64,000 nucleotides of DNA from Candidatus Butyricimonas faecavium (GTDB taxonomy: Bacteria; Bacteroidota; Bacteroidia; Bacteroidales; Marinifilaceae): the NCBI GenBank assembly GCA_944321125.1, contig CALUKD010000015.1, forward strand, positions 21,022-85,021, in the 5' to 3' direction. Shown here one piece after another: positions 1 through 9,820 of the stretch. Under the pieces are notes generated by a model. The model worked only from the letters and a program-made list of their open reading frames with translations. It was not told the origin of the DNA and ran no database searches. Position numbers and translations under genes: made by a program. Within the stretch, counting starts at the first letter, position 1, and each line of letters opens with the position of its first letter.

Positions 1-2926
1 ATCCAGATGCATCCAATCCTATGAATTTATAAGAATAAAATGAACTCACAGATTTACCTTTAACCACGGCTGTCCCATTCAAGAAATCAGTTCGCTCAAA
101 CTGATCAGCCGAAGGTAACGAACTCACTTCATTATCCGTGTGTGAGAAGGTGGTAGAAATATACCAACGCAAATCCTCCGTTTTGATCGGACTCACCGTG
201 AACGAAAAATCATATCCGCTATTCACAATCTCCCCTCCATTCACCACGTACGAGGCCATACCGTTCACCTCCGAAATCTCTTTTTCCATGTATGCATCTT
301 TTGTTTTTTTCCGATAATAAGACGCACTCACCATCAAACGACGCTGAAACATGGAAAACTCCAAGCCCACATTCAATGAACCAGTCTTTTCCCATTTTAA
401 TTCCGGATTAGGATAAGTACTTATCGTAGAAACATATTCTCCATAATGGTCATCATACGGTTTTTTAGAGATAATCACAACGGGAGATTGCCCGTCCAGC
501 ATATTTCCCTGATACCCATAAGACATCTTCAATCGTAAATCATCAAACCAATCCTGTTTCCCTTTAAAATGCTCCATCACGTTATAATTAAATGAAACAG
601 ACCATATTGGTAAAATTTTATCATTACTTCTCTCTCCAAACTGATTCGAACCGTCATAACGCATATTAGCATTCACGGTAAACCAATTGCCATAACTATA
701 AGAAGCAGTACCATACCAAGACAACATATTACTCAGATTGTCCGTTACTACCGGAACATTCGTTGCCATCCAGTTTGCATAAGATGTATATATCGTAGGA
801 TCGACCGTGATAAATTGTTTCCCGCGATCCGGATCATATCCCCGGGTAACATTTTTATACGCGTCATATTTTGTAGAATTAGTTTCCATACCTACCGATA
901 CATTGATATTGTGCTGTTGATCAACACCCCAATAACGATTCAAATCAGCCTGTAATCGGAACATATATGACTTATTCTTGGATTTATCCACGGTCAATTC
1001 CCCTCCCCTTGGCATTCCGGAACTATTATCCGCACTCTCTTCATCAGGACTTCTACGGATCACGGCAGCATGATAAGTCTTCGTTCCCCAATACCCCTCA
1101 ATATCCGTATTCGCCACCGAATAAGACAAAATCGTTGAAATCTTCAACCATTCCCAAGGCTTCACATCCAGATTGGCCCGAAAAGTAACAGAAGAACCCT
1201 CTTGTCGCTTACTACTATTCTCCAATTCGTTAAGAATATTGTAGTTATAATAAGAGAAACCATCCGGTATCTGGTAAAAACTATACTTTCCCTCTCCTGT
1301 ATAAGCCGGAATTGCACGACTTGTATTATAGGCATAATCAATTGGAGCGATCTCTTCTTGATAATATTTCCGCTTTGACGTATTTGCATTCACGTTAAAT
1401 GAAGCTGCCAACCAAGGCGTGAAATTCATATCCAAATTCAATGTCCCCGTGTAACGCTTGTCGAGATTAGGTTTTACTACATCCTCCTCGATATTTATTC
1501 CCACGGAAGAATAATAACGGATTTTTTCCGTTCCTCCTGTCACGCTCACCGTGTGAGAAGAAGAAAAAGCATCTCTCGTCAACAACTTAAACCAATCCGT
1601 GTTCTCCTCTCCTAAATAAGCTACCTGTTTCTCAAACTCTTCATACGTGATCGTCCGGTTATACAACTCCTGCAACAACTTCTCGTATCCTACCCAAGTA
1701 ACACTCGTTGCATATTGGTATCCAGCCTCCGCCAACTCACGGGAAACATTCAATCTCTCCTTGGCACTCATCAAGTCAATATTCCGGTCTGAATAACGCG
1801 GCCTTAGCTTCAATGTTGCCGTACCCCGGTAAGAAATTTGGGGTTCTCCCACGTGTCCCCGTTTCGTGGTGATCACGATCACGCCATTCGCAGCCTTTGT
1901 TCCGTAAAGAGCCGTTGCCGAAGCATCCTTCAACACGTCGATACGTTCTATATCCTGCGGGTTAATACCCGAAATCGCATTACCGATCCGGTTGATATAA
2001 TCCGGATCGTTCAACTCGTCCGGGGAAATCTGCACCGGGTCTTGCACGATCACCCCATCTACCACCCACAACGGTTCCCGATTCCCAATCAACGTTGAGG
2101 TTCCCCGAATCCTAATTTTTGGGGCAACACCCGATTCTCCCGAATTCGTCATCACCATCAAATCGGGAATCTGTCCTTCCAACATTTTATCCAACGTCGA
2201 TACTCCCGGAATCATGATATCCTCCATTTTTACCGAAGATACTGCACTCGTTGACTTCCGACGATTAATCACCTGATATCCCGTAACCACCACTTCCTCC
2301 ATCTCGTTCACTTCTTCTTCCAACACCACTGTCAATTCTGTTTCTCCTTTCCATTTTACCTCTTTGGTTTTCATTCCAACAAATGAAAAAAGTAAAGTAA
2401 CCGTATCCTGTTTAACAATACTCATCGAAAAGTTTCCATCTATCCCCGTAGCAGTTCCTACACTAGTTCCTTTAATAATAACTGTTACACCAGGTAAAGC
2501 ATTGCCTTTAACATCTTTTACGCTTCCTTTAATAATCACATTTTCCTTTTTTTCCGGTTCCACCCCAGTCTTTTTCAATGAGATCAAGATAGTCTGATCT
2601 TCAATCATGTACTGTAAAGAGGTATTCTGCAAACATAATTTCAAAACATCCTCTACCGAGCAACCATCAACTTTTAAGCTTACATTTTTTACTTCTTGCA
2701 CATCTTGTTTATTATACAAAATGTAATAACCGGATTGCACTTGCAATTCTTTTAACACCTGTTCCAGAGATACTCCCTGAACCTCCATCTTAATTTGTTT
2801 CTGACTATAAGTAGGTATTGCAAATGTAAAAACAGGTAACAATACCATAAGTACCACAAATTTCATCACTAACATTTTTTTTCTACTCCATCGCCATAAA
2901 TGGAAAATTAATTCATCTTTTTTCAT
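1..2926 (-). CDS. SusC/RagA-type TonB-dependent outer membrane transporter, C-terminus cut by window edge
   Basis: The frame is open from an ATG at 2926 to the window edge, about 975 codons, so the end of the beta barrel is missing. The start region gives a long N-terminal extension and signal peptide (about residues 1-42). An STN domain follows (about 47-115), then a carboxypeptidase-regulatory-like beta-sandwich (about 128-215) and a TonB box/plug beginning EEVVVTGYQ. The barrel is aromatic-rich. Presence of an STN domain is typical of transporters that signal to an anti-sigma factor, and the FecR and ECF sigma genes lie immediately upstream on the same strand. SusC-type proteins import glycans or peptides with a SusD lipoprotein partner, which would lie beyond the left edge. 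The substrate cannot be read from the sequence. Confidence 0.93.
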   Translation of the reverse strand, partial: MKKDELIFHLWRWSRKKMLVMKFVVLMVLLPVFTFAIPTYSQKQIKMEVQGVSLEQVLKELQVQSGYYILYNKQDVQEVKNVSLKVDGCSVEDVLKLCLQNTSLQYMIEDQTILISLKKTGVEPEKKENVIIKGSVKDVKGNALPGVTVIIKGTSVGTATGIDGNFSMSIVKQDTVTLLFSFVGMKTKEVKWKGETELTVVLEEEVNEMEEVVVTGYQVINRRKSTSAVSSVKMEDIMIPGVSTLDKMLEGQIPDLMVMTNSGESGVAPKIRIRGTSTLIGNREPLWVVDGVIVQDPVQISPDELNDPDYINRIGNAISGINPQDIERIDVLKDASATALYGTKAANGVIVITTKRGHVGEPQISYRGTATLKLRPRYSDRNIDLMSAKERLNVSRELAEAGYQYATSVTWVGYEKLLQELYNRTITYEEFEKQVAYLGEENTDWFKLLTRDAFSSSHTVSVTGGTEKIRYYSSVGINIEEDVVKPNLDKRYTGTLNLDMNFTPWLAASFNVNANTSKRKYYQEEIAPIDYAYNTSRAIPAYTGEGKYSFYQIPDGFSYYNYNILNELENSSKRQEGSSVTFRANLDVKPWEWLKISTILSYSVANTDIEGYWGTKTYHAAVIRRSPDEESADNSSGMPRGGELTVDKSKNKSYMFRLQADLNRYWGVDQQHNINVSVGMETNSTKYDAYKNVTRGYDPDRGKQFITVDPTIYTSYANWMATNVPVVTDNLSNMLSWYGTASYSYGNWFTVNANMRYDGSNQFGERSNDKILPIWSVSFNYNVMEHFKGKQDWFDDLRLKMSYGYQGNMLDGQSPVVIISKKPYDDHYGEYVSTISTYPNPELKWEKTGSLNVGLEFSMFQRRLMVSASYYRKKTKDAYMEKEISEVNGMASYVVNGGEIVNSGYDFSFTVSPIKTEDLRWYISTTFSHTDNEVSSLPSADQFERTDFLNGTAVVKGKSVSSFYSYKFIGLDASG

Positions 2927-3017
2927 ACATTTGTTTAGTTATTTATTTAATACTCGCATCAAATGCCAATCCGAGGCGAGTTTAAAAATTACTGCAGCCT
3001 GATAGTTCTCGACAAAC

Positions 3018-4196
3018 TTATCGGGCTTCTTTTATTACAACTCTATTACTTTCAATAACATAATCAATATTTTGAGTTCTTTTCAGCATATCCAGAATTT
3101 TCGAAATATTCTCATATTTACGAATTACACCATAAAATACGGATTTTTTCAGTTTCGGAGATTCGATAATAATGTCCACATCATACCAACGAGCTAATTT
3201 ACGCATCATCATCTCCATGTTTTCGTCATCAAACACAAAAAGTTTCTCCTTCCACCCCACAAAATTCGCCACATTTACTTCATACATTTCCATCTTCCCC
3301 GTCAACGTATCCAATTGTACTTGATAACCTGGTTCCATCACAATTGAAGTCCCTGTCTTTCCTCCAGAATTTACCTGAACCCGACCATTTACCAATGTTG
3401 TTTGCATGGTTGGTTCATCCCGATAAGCCATTATATTGAATGATGTTCCCAAAACCTGCACATCCATTCCTTTGCAATGAACCTCGAATATTTTCCCGGA
3501 ATGTGTCACCTCAAAATAAGCCTCACCTTCCAAATACACCTCTCTCTTATTTCCGAAAAATTTTACAGGATAACGTAATCGAGTTTGAGAATTCAACCAT
3601 ACTCGAGTTCCATCAGCCAAGATCAACCGATATTCCCCACCTCGAGGAACAATGATCGTATTAAATTTCAACGAATCTGAAACCGTTCCTTGTCCCCCCT
3701 CATAAGAAAGTACATTAGAATCATTCTTTAATATTATACCTTCCATCTGTAAAGATTCTACTCCGCTTACTGAACCTAAGTCTACCTTTCGGCCATCTGA
3801 CATTTCCAATATAGCACATTCCTGTCCCGGTAAAACATCTGCAACAATAGATTTGTTTAGTACACCCTCATCTTTTTCCTTCAACAACAACAAACTCCCT
3901 ATAACCACGGGAAAAATCAAAATAGCCGCAATTCTTCTTGACCAACGGATCATGCGTGTACGCCTACTTTCTCTACGAATAAAAGACAACACTCGCCTTG
4001 TATCCAATGAATAATTCTCATATTCTTCCAAACGTCTCCCAACATAATTCCCATCAACTAGCCGTTCATAGAATTCCCGATGGGCCTCGTTTTCCGTAAT
4101 CCATTCGTCCAAAGCTTTTTCTTCTTCTGGCGAAATCACACCTTGTAAACGAGCCGCAATCCATGAAGCTATTTTTATATTCTTTTCGTTCTGCAT
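3018..4196 (-). CDS. FecR-family anti-sigma factor
   Basis: This 392-residue protein has a cytoplasmic N-terminal part (1-87), one membrane segment (about 88-105, AAILIFPVVIGSLLLL), a periplasmic FecR domain (about 178-290, around the WLNSQTRLRYP and VLGTSFNIMAY stretches) and a C-terminal DUF4974-like domain (about 315-390). In this family the periplasmic part senses the signalling STN domain of the partner transporter and controls an ECF sigma factor across the inner membrane. The sigma gene is 76 bp upstream and the SusC-like gene 91 bp downstream, the standard order, so the three are probably a regulatory unit. Confidence 0.93.
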   Translation of the reverse strand: MQNEKNIKIASWIAARLQGVISPEEEKALDEWITENEAHREFYERLVDGNYVGRRLEEYENYSLDTRRVLSFIRRESRRTRMIRWSRRIAAILIFPVVIGSLLLLKEKDEGVLNKSIVADVLPGQECAILEMSDGRKVDLGSVSGVESLQMEGIILKNDSNVLSYEGGQGTVSDSLKFNTIIVPRGGEYRLILADGTRVWLNSQTRLRYPVKFFGNKREVYLEGEAYFEVTHSGKIFEVHCKGMDVQVLGTSFNIMAYRDEPTMQTTLVNGRVQVNSGGKTGTSIVMEPGYQVQLDTLTGKMEMYEVNVANFVGWKEKLFVFDDENMEMMMRKLARWYDVDIIIESPKLKKSVFYGVIRKYENISKILDMLKRTQNIDYVIESNRVVIKEAR

Positions 4197-4272
4197 ACCT
4201 CAGTTTATTTCACATAAGAAACGACTGACCGAACCAAAAGAATGACAATAAGTACGTTTTTTTGAAAAAAAC

Positions 4273-4869
4273 TCAAATAAAAAAATCTGTCATCCCGAAC
4301 ACCACGAAAATAACACCTACTCCAAAACGTTGCTTTAATGTAGACATTGCTCTCTGTTTTTGCGTCTTAACAGTATGAATTGACACGGATAATGTATCTG
4401 CAATTTCTTGGTTACTCAACCCCTCCAACCCTAATTTAAAAACACGTGCACATTCAGTCGGTAATTCTTCAATAGCCCGGTAGAGTTGTCCTAACATCTC
4501 CTCTTCTATCATTTTCTCATCCAGAAAATCTTCACTAAGCTCCCGAATAATATCTGCCTCATATTTATGAACCACTTGTTCGTGCTTTAATAAATCCAAA
4601 CATTTATTCCGGGCAGTTTGATATAAAAAAACTCGAATTGGAAGTAAAGATGCAAAATTCTTACGCCGTTCCCACAAACGAACAAAACTTTCCTGAACAA
4701 CATCTTCGGCAAACGTGTTATTCTCCAATATAGAATTACAGTAAAAATAAAGCGACTTGCCATAAGTATCCAACAAAAAGGCAAAAGCATTTTCGTCACT
4801 TTCCCGCAATCTCTTTACCAGATATTCCGGTTCCTCTCGAAATCTTTTATTTTGTGCATTTAGATCCAT
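4273..4869 (-). CDS. ECF RNA polymerase sigma factor (Bacteroides expansion type)
   Basis: The protein has 198 residues. Region 2 is visible around DENAFAFLLDTYGKSL and FAEDVVQESFVRLWERR, and the region 4 helix-turn-helix around LSNQEIADTLSVSIHTVKTQ. The length and spacing match sigma-70 factors that pair with FecR. A hydrophobic tail (GVIFVVFGMTDFF) follows region 4; such tails occur in some members and may help membrane or anti-sigma contact. It should direct transcription of the SusC-like gene downstream and perhaps its own operon. The start at 4869 sits 54 bp after the stop of the upstream gene, so it could be co-transcribed with that gene or use the weak promoter at 4901-4932. Confidence 0.93.
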   Translation of the reverse strand: MDLNAQNKRFREEPEYLVKRLRESDENAFAFLLDTYGKSLYFYCNSILENNTFAEDVVQESFVRLWERRKNFASLLPIRVFLYQTARNKCLDLLKHEQVVHKYEADIIRELSEDFLDEKMIEEEMLGQLYRAIEELPTECARVFKLGLEGLSNQEIADTLSVSIHTVKTQKQRAMSTLKQRFGVGVIFVVFGMTDFFI

Positions 4870-4900
4870 TCACACACAATTCTACATCCATATACTATCA

Positions 4901-4932
4901 CAAATATGCGAATAAATTTTGAATTATTTCAA
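4901..4932 (-). promoter_or_regulatory. Possible promoter for the sigma/FecR/SusC genes
   Basis: On the minus strand TTG (4932-4930), a 21-bp spacer and CATATTTG (4908-4901) resemble the Bacteroidota consensus TTG/TAnnTTTG with one mismatch. It overlaps the end of the upstream coding region and lies about 30 bp before the sigma start. Confidence 0.3.
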
Positions 4933-7533
4933 TATCAAGGGAACACGTTTCCGACAAATTACTCCTTTCGAAGTTATTCCCTCCACGATAACAGAATATT
5001 TCCCGTAAGTATCTGCCGTATAGAAAGACAATTTAGCCGGAGCATCTTTACTGACTTTAACAACTGGTTGCCAGTAAATTGTCGAACGCTCGTCATAACG
5101 ATTATCCCGACGCACGGAATCAATCTCATATTTCGGCACGTAAAATTCATCCGGGATCTGGTATCCCATAATTTTAAAAGGCAATATATTAGGCCGTCCC
5201 AAATCTTGGGGAGTCCAACCCGGTTCCACAGAGATAATCAACACCCCGTTAGCCCCTCGATCTCCAAAGAATATTTTGCCTTGCATCTGATCTAACATAG
5301 AAATATTACGCAACGCCCCCGACGGAATTAACCGAATCTGATCCATGGATTCCTCAAAATCATTCACAAGCACATACAAGGTCCGTCCAAAATGTTTAAA
5401 ACAATCATTCCCTTCATCATCTTTCTCGAATGTCACTCCCGGCAATTGCTGGATAATTAACTCTATAGGCATCATCGAATATTCTGCAATTTGGGCCGAA
5501 TCCAATTGATAACGAGCTAAATTATCGTAAAAAGAATAACTCTTCTTCTGTTTTTTACGAGATACAAGAACTTCATCCAACACATAAATCTTTTCTCCAT
5601 TTTCATAATAATAATCTTGACCAAATTTCTTATAAAAATCATCCTCCTCTTTCTTGGCCTCCAATGTATTGGGCAATGTATAATGAGCTGACAAAAATTC
5701 ATCTTGATCCACACTCACGGTTACCCCTCGACGTCCCTTTGCATTTACTGCTTGTACTAAAAACGAAGTACTATCATGAAATGCCAATCCGTCAATCAAG
5801 AAATTTCCCTCTTCATCTGTTTCCGCCATGCGGTAAAGACCATAATTAGACAATAATATAATATTAGCTCCTTTTGATTTTTTCCCCCAGAAATTATTTA
5901 CCTTACCGGAAATTACCTGCCCAACCTCCAACGGGTATTTCAAATCATCAAACTCCCCCTTAGCCAATTTTGACACGTCAAAACGAGTCCACCCGTGTGT
6001 CATCATCACTAAATCCAGATTATCCTCAACCTCAGGTGTCGTATCATTGAAATAATAAGCCGGGTTATCAATATACCCCTTCAAATCCGAAGTTAATAAC
6101 AAATTAGATAAAATATTGTCCTCTAAAGAATCCTGCACCACTTTTTGACCATCCGTCACGGATATTGAAAATGATCCGTCTAACACGCCTTTATATGCCT
6201 CCTCGAAATCAATCTCCATTTCCACTAATTCTCTAGCAATATATGTCGGTTTATTTGTCGTAATTTTCAATTCCGGACGCTGTTTGTGTTTCACGAAAAA
6301 TAGTCGCTGACTATACACGTTCCCCGCGGCATCAAGCAACACGATATGTGAAATTCCTTCCGGTAAAACATTCAAGTTGACCTTTCCCCTCTGCAAACCG
6401 TTTACCCGATTCATCCCGACAACAATACCCCGACAATGTACCACCGTATACAATTCCTCCGGCAATGTCGCATTCTCCCCCTTGATCACCCTATAGCTCA
6501 GAATCGAATCCTTTCGACTAATTGAAAGTCCCCATCCCGTCTCCGAAACTTCAGGTAATTCAAACCTTTTCTCTACCCCTTCCTCCGTTTTCATCATGGC
6601 ATAAAACTTCTTTCCCGGGTTCACGGGCAAACGGAACTTTCCCATTCCGTCATGCTGGGTACGAACCGTTGCAATCACGATCGAATCCTGATACACTTCA
6701 CCCGTGGCCTCCACGGCTCTCCCGTCTGCCCCGATAGCCTTAAATGCCACTTGCTGAAAATTTCCCGACAACAAATTTCCTCCTTCTGGGAAAAATTGCA
6801 CGTCAAAATCTTTTAATTGTGAAGGAATATAAATATAACGCTTGAAAGGGAAAGGTTGTCCATCCCGAAACTCCACTTCGATTGTTTTCATCGTGGTATC
6901 AATCTTCACTTCAAACTTCCCGTCTTTATCCGTTCGGGCCGGCTTTACAGAATACTGATCCTTCTTCACTCCTGCAATGTAAGTCACCGATGTTCGACTA
7001 TACGGTTCACCCTGCCCGTCCGACAAACGAATCGTTGCCGTGTAATTATTCTCCCGGTTTTTCGTATACGTCACATCTGTCCATACTCTCGAATCTTTTG
7101 GATTAATCACCCGAATTTTCTTTTTGAAGAAATACTCCTCTCCTGCATTCTGCATATAATAAGTAAAGGCCCGCAAAGAATAGTCACCTTGTTGCAAATC
7201 CTTAGGGATTTCAATCTGCCCGAAAAAACAAGAGTCTCGTTCAACGACTTTTACTCTCTGAATAACGGAATCCCGACGATCGATTAAGTCGACATAAATA
7301 TAATGACTATAAACCATAGGAAACATCGCTGCCGCATGTACCTGATAAGCCCTGAACCACAACTTGTCTCCCACCGTATACACGCTTTTATCCGTGTGTA
7401 GGTACACTTTTTCCTGTTGCAATTCCCGAATTTGTGCCGTAAAATTAGTTATCAACTTCTTTTCAAAAGGAGAAAACTCGTTAAAAGCATATCCCAACAA
7501 AATAATACCAAGAAGAATGATTACTTTTTTCAT
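4924..7533 (-). CDS. Large exported MG2-like protein with TonB plug-like domain
   Basis: This 869-residue protein begins with a signal peptide or N-terminal anchor (MKKVIILLGIILLGYAF). An alpha-2-macroglobulin MG2-like domain follows (about 40-135; EKVYLHTDKSVYTVGDKLWFRAY is diagnostic of this Bacteroidota group). Several beta-sandwich modules fill the middle, a regulatory-like domain lies around 545-620, and a TonB-receptor plug-like domain sits near 690-790 (VLDEVLVSRK through GANGVLIIS). There is no beta barrel, so it is not a transporter by itself. Such proteins are common in Bacteroidota and have no established function. It follows the antiporter gene by 17 bp and precedes the ECF sigma gene by 54 bp. 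A role at the cell surface is inference. Confidence 0.8.
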   Translation of the reverse strand: MKKVIILLGIILLGYAFNEFSPFEKKLITNFTAQIRELQQEKVYLHTDKSVYTVGDKLWFRAYQVHAAAMFPMVYSHYIYVDLIDRRDSVIQRVKVVERDSCFFGQIEIPKDLQQGDYSLRAFTYYMQNAGEEYFFKKKIRVINPKDSRVWTDVTYTKNRENNYTATIRLSDGQGEPYSRTSVTYIAGVKKDQYSVKPARTDKDGKFEVKIDTTMKTIEVEFRDGQPFPFKRYIYIPSQLKDFDVQFFPEGGNLLSGNFQQVAFKAIGADGRAVEATGEVYQDSIVIATVRTQHDGMGKFRLPVNPGKKFYAMMKTEEGVEKRFELPEVSETGWGLSISRKDSILSYRVIKGENATLPEELYTVVHCRGIVVGMNRVNGLQRGKVNLNVLPEGISHIVLLDAAGNVYSQRLFFVKHKQRPELKITTNKPTYIARELVEMEIDFEEAYKGVLDGSFSISVTDGQKVVQDSLEDNILSNLLLTSDLKGYIDNPAYYFNDTTPEVEDNLDLVMMTHGWTRFDVSKLAKGEFDDLKYPLEVGQVISGKVNNFWGKKSKGANIILLSNYGLYRMAETDEEGNFLIDGLAFHDSTSFLVQAVNAKGRRGVTVSVDQDEFLSAHYTLPNTLEAKKEEDDFYKKFGQDYYYENGEKIYVLDEVLVSRKKQKKSYSFYDNLARYQLDSAQIAEYSMMPIELIIQQLPGVTFEKDDEGNDCFKHFGRTLYVLVNDFEESMDQIRLIPSGALRNISMLDQMQGKIFFGDRGANGVLIISVEPGWTPQDLGRPNILPFKIMGYQIPDEFYVPKYEIDSVRRDNRYDERSTIYWQPVVKVSKDAPAKLSFYTADTYGKYSVIVEGITSKGVICRKRVPLILK

Positions 7534-7550
7534 ACGGCAAACGAATTAAA

Positions 7551-9704
7551 TCATTTATTTCTCTTGAACAACCCTCTCAATACATCCGCCAAATCATCCA
7601 AGCTATCATGAGAATCTGCATGAGGTATACTCTTCAACGCTCCCAATTCCTGCTCGCCAATACCTATTTGCATCGGGTAAACCAAAATACAACTATTTTT
7701 ACAGAAATACTTGTTCAAATAAGTTGGGATCATCGTCATATTTTTCAAATAAGAGGGATAATTCCTCCTACTCATCACGATCATCAAAGCATCATTCTCC
7801 CTTACATCACGGGATATGATTAAAAAGTCATCCCAATTATTGAATTCATTAAATTCCACCTCTATATGATGTTTGGCCTGTATATCCTGCAAAACATTCA
7901 ACACGGCAGTATCGGCATAAAACACGATCTTGCTGCTTGAATTCTTAGCCATATTCCATACACGAATTACCCAATAAGGAAAACCAATTTCTCTCTCTGC
8001 TCGAAACGGTACCACCACAATATAACGCTTTATCGTAGATAAAGGTTGTGCGGGACGGTAAACTAACGTGGTCGTGGCACATTTTGACAACACCCGATCT
8101 GTCAAATTCCCTAAAAAAGTATCAGAAATAACCCCTTCCTTTCGAAGTCCCAGTACAATATCGGTTATCTTATGCTCTTTCGTGGCATTTTTAATACCAT
8201 TTACAATATCCTCATCATAACGCAGAGAAGTTACCAACTCATTGTCTGTTGCCGCAGCAGCTTTAGTCGCCTTTTCCAACAACAGATTCGCCTTCTTCTC
8301 TGCCATACTGTCCCCCTCGTCCGCCTGTATCACGTTCAAAGCCGTCATCACGGCTTTCGCTTTCTTGGACTTAATCGTTACAGCCAAACTGACCAATTCC
8401 TCTACATTTTCGATATTACTCAACGGAATCAAAATACGATCTTCTACTTCTTCATTATCCACACTCTCGTCTTCTGCAAATTCAGCCAAAGCCACCTCTT
8501 GCGCCCCTTTTTGCGTGGCAAAAGAAGCAATGATACAAGTCACTAGAATCATTACGACCGTACCATTCAACACGCTTTCGTTCAATAAACGAATCGGTTC
8601 CCCCTCCGGTGTTGTTCCCAGAATAACGTTATATCCAACAAGAACAGCTGCTAAAGTCGCCGCCGCCTGCGCATTACTCAAACCAAAAACCAAAGTCCTT
8701 TCAGAAACCGTAAATCGGAAATTCTTTTGCACCAGCCAAGCCGGAATAAACTTCGACACAGTTGCCACCACACACATGACAACAGCCACCCATATCGTGG
8801 TCAGATCATACAAAAACACGTGAAAATTAACCAACATACCGACTCCGATCAAGAAAAAAGGAATAAACAAAGCATTTCCCACAAATTCAATCCGGTTCAT
8901 AAGTGCTGACGTATTCGGTATCAAACGATTTAATGCCAATCCTGCCAAAAATGCCCCGATAATTGCTTCTAACCCTGCCGCCTCAGCTAAAAAAGAGGCA
9001 AAGAAAACAAGGCCCAGAACGAATATAAACTGCCCCACTCGATCATCATATCGCTTGAAATACCAACGTCCAACGAAAGGCAACCCCCAAAGTACGATAA
9101 AGGCAAACACGACAGTTGATATTCCCAACTGAATCCAAAACCTCTGCGTTAACTCTCCCGTGGACATTCCCACGATAACCGCCAACACGAGCAAGGCCAG
9201 TAGACAAGTCACCACGGTTCCTCCAATTGTCACGTTGACAGCCCGATTCTTCGTGATTCCATATTTACTTACGATCGGATAAGTCACCAATGTGTGAGAG
9301 GCAAACATACTCGCCAATAAAATGGAAGTAGGACAAGAAAAATCCAATAAATAAACTCCGGCAAATGTTCCCAGAATCATCGGGATAAAAAACGTATAAA
9401 GACCAAATATCAAGCTCCGTTTACTATTTTTTTTAAAATCCGCCATGTCAATTTCCAGCCCCGCTACAAACATGATATACAACAAACCCACAGTCCCAAA
9501 CAACACGATACTACTATCCCGATCCATGATATGCAAGCCGTAAGGTCCGATCAAGGCACCGGCAATAATCAATCCGACAATATCTGGAATTTTAAAACGA
9601 TGCAATACAAGTGGAGCAAACAGAATAATAAAAAGGATTACAGAAAAAATTAACACAGGATTCGTTAACGGTAATGTAACGCTTAATATACTCAGATTCA
9701 ACAT
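7551..9704 (-). CDS. CPA2-type cation:proton antiporter with C-terminal USP-like region
   Basis: The 717-residue protein has about 12 N-terminal membrane segments (residues about 15-405) of the Na+/H+ exchanger fold, including the LHRFKIPDIVGLIIAGALIGPYG region typical of KefB/CPA2 members. The remaining 300 residues are soluble and contain two universal-stress-protein-like segments (RILIPLSNIENVEELVSLA and RYIVVVPFRAEREIGF). It should exchange Na+ or K+ for protons across the inner membrane, with the cytoplasmic region as regulator. The ion cannot be told from sequence. It is the first gene of a minus-strand run and diverges from the GH92 gene; a TAAATTTG element lies 40 bp before its start. 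Confidence 0.9.
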   Translation of the reverse strand: MLNLSILSVTLPLTNPVLIFSVILFIILFAPLVLHRFKIPDIVGLIIAGALIGPYGLHIMDRDSSIVLFGTVGLLYIMFVAGLEIDMADFKKNSKRSLIFGLYTFFIPMILGTFAGVYLLDFSCPTSILLASMFASHTLVTYPIVSKYGITKNRAVNVTIGGTVVTCLLALLVLAVIVGMSTGELTQRFWIQLGISTVVFAFIVLWGLPFVGRWYFKRYDDRVGQFIFVLGLVFFASFLAEAAGLEAIIGAFLAGLALNRLIPNTSALMNRIEFVGNALFIPFFLIGVGMLVNFHVFLYDLTTIWVAVVMCVVATVSKFIPAWLVQKNFRFTVSERTLVFGLSNAQAAATLAAVLVGYNVILGTTPEGEPIRLLNESVLNGTVVMILVTCIIASFATQKGAQEVALAEFAEDESVDNEEVEDRILIPLSNIENVEELVSLAVTIKSKKAKAVMTALNVIQADEGDSMAEKKANLLLEKATKAAAATDNELVTSLRYDEDIVNGIKNATKEHKITDIVLGLRKEGVISDTFLGNLTDRVLSKCATTTLVYRPAQPLSTIKRYIVVVPFRAEREIGFPYWVIRVWNMAKNSSSKIVFYADTAVLNVLQDIQAKHHIEVEFNEFNNWDDFLIISRDVRENDALMIVMSRRNYPSYLKNMTMIPTYLNKYFCKNSCILVYPMQIGIGEQELGALKSIPHADSHDSLDDLADVLRGLFKRNK

Positions 9705-9743
9705 AGAAGGAATATTTTTGCAGAATTTCTACTCTTTACATTA

Positions 9744-9751
9744 CAAATTTA
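9744..9751 (-). promoter_or_regulatory. -7 element for the antiporter gene
   Basis: On the minus strand TAAATTTG matches TAnnTTTG exactly and ends 39 bp before the antiporter start. I see no good -33 TTG at the right distance. Confidence 0.42.
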
Positions 9752-9783
9752 TTCTTTTTTAATGAATAAAGAAGTAAAAAAGA

Positions 9784-9791
9784 TAAATTTG
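9784..9791 (+). promoter_or_regulatory. -7 element for the GH92 gene
   Basis: TAAATTTG matches TAnnTTTG exactly and ends 29 bp before the GH92 start. It faces away from the identical element at 9744-9751, giving a divergent promoter pair in an AT-rich spacer. Confidence 0.45.
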
Positions 9792-9820
9792 TCCGCAAAA
9801 TTACCTCAATCTAAAAAAAG

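Noticed and set aside
8242..8823. 193-codon plus-strand ORF inside the antiporter gene
   Set aside because: It lies fully opposite a recognised membrane protein gene and has low-complexity composition expected of a shadow frame.
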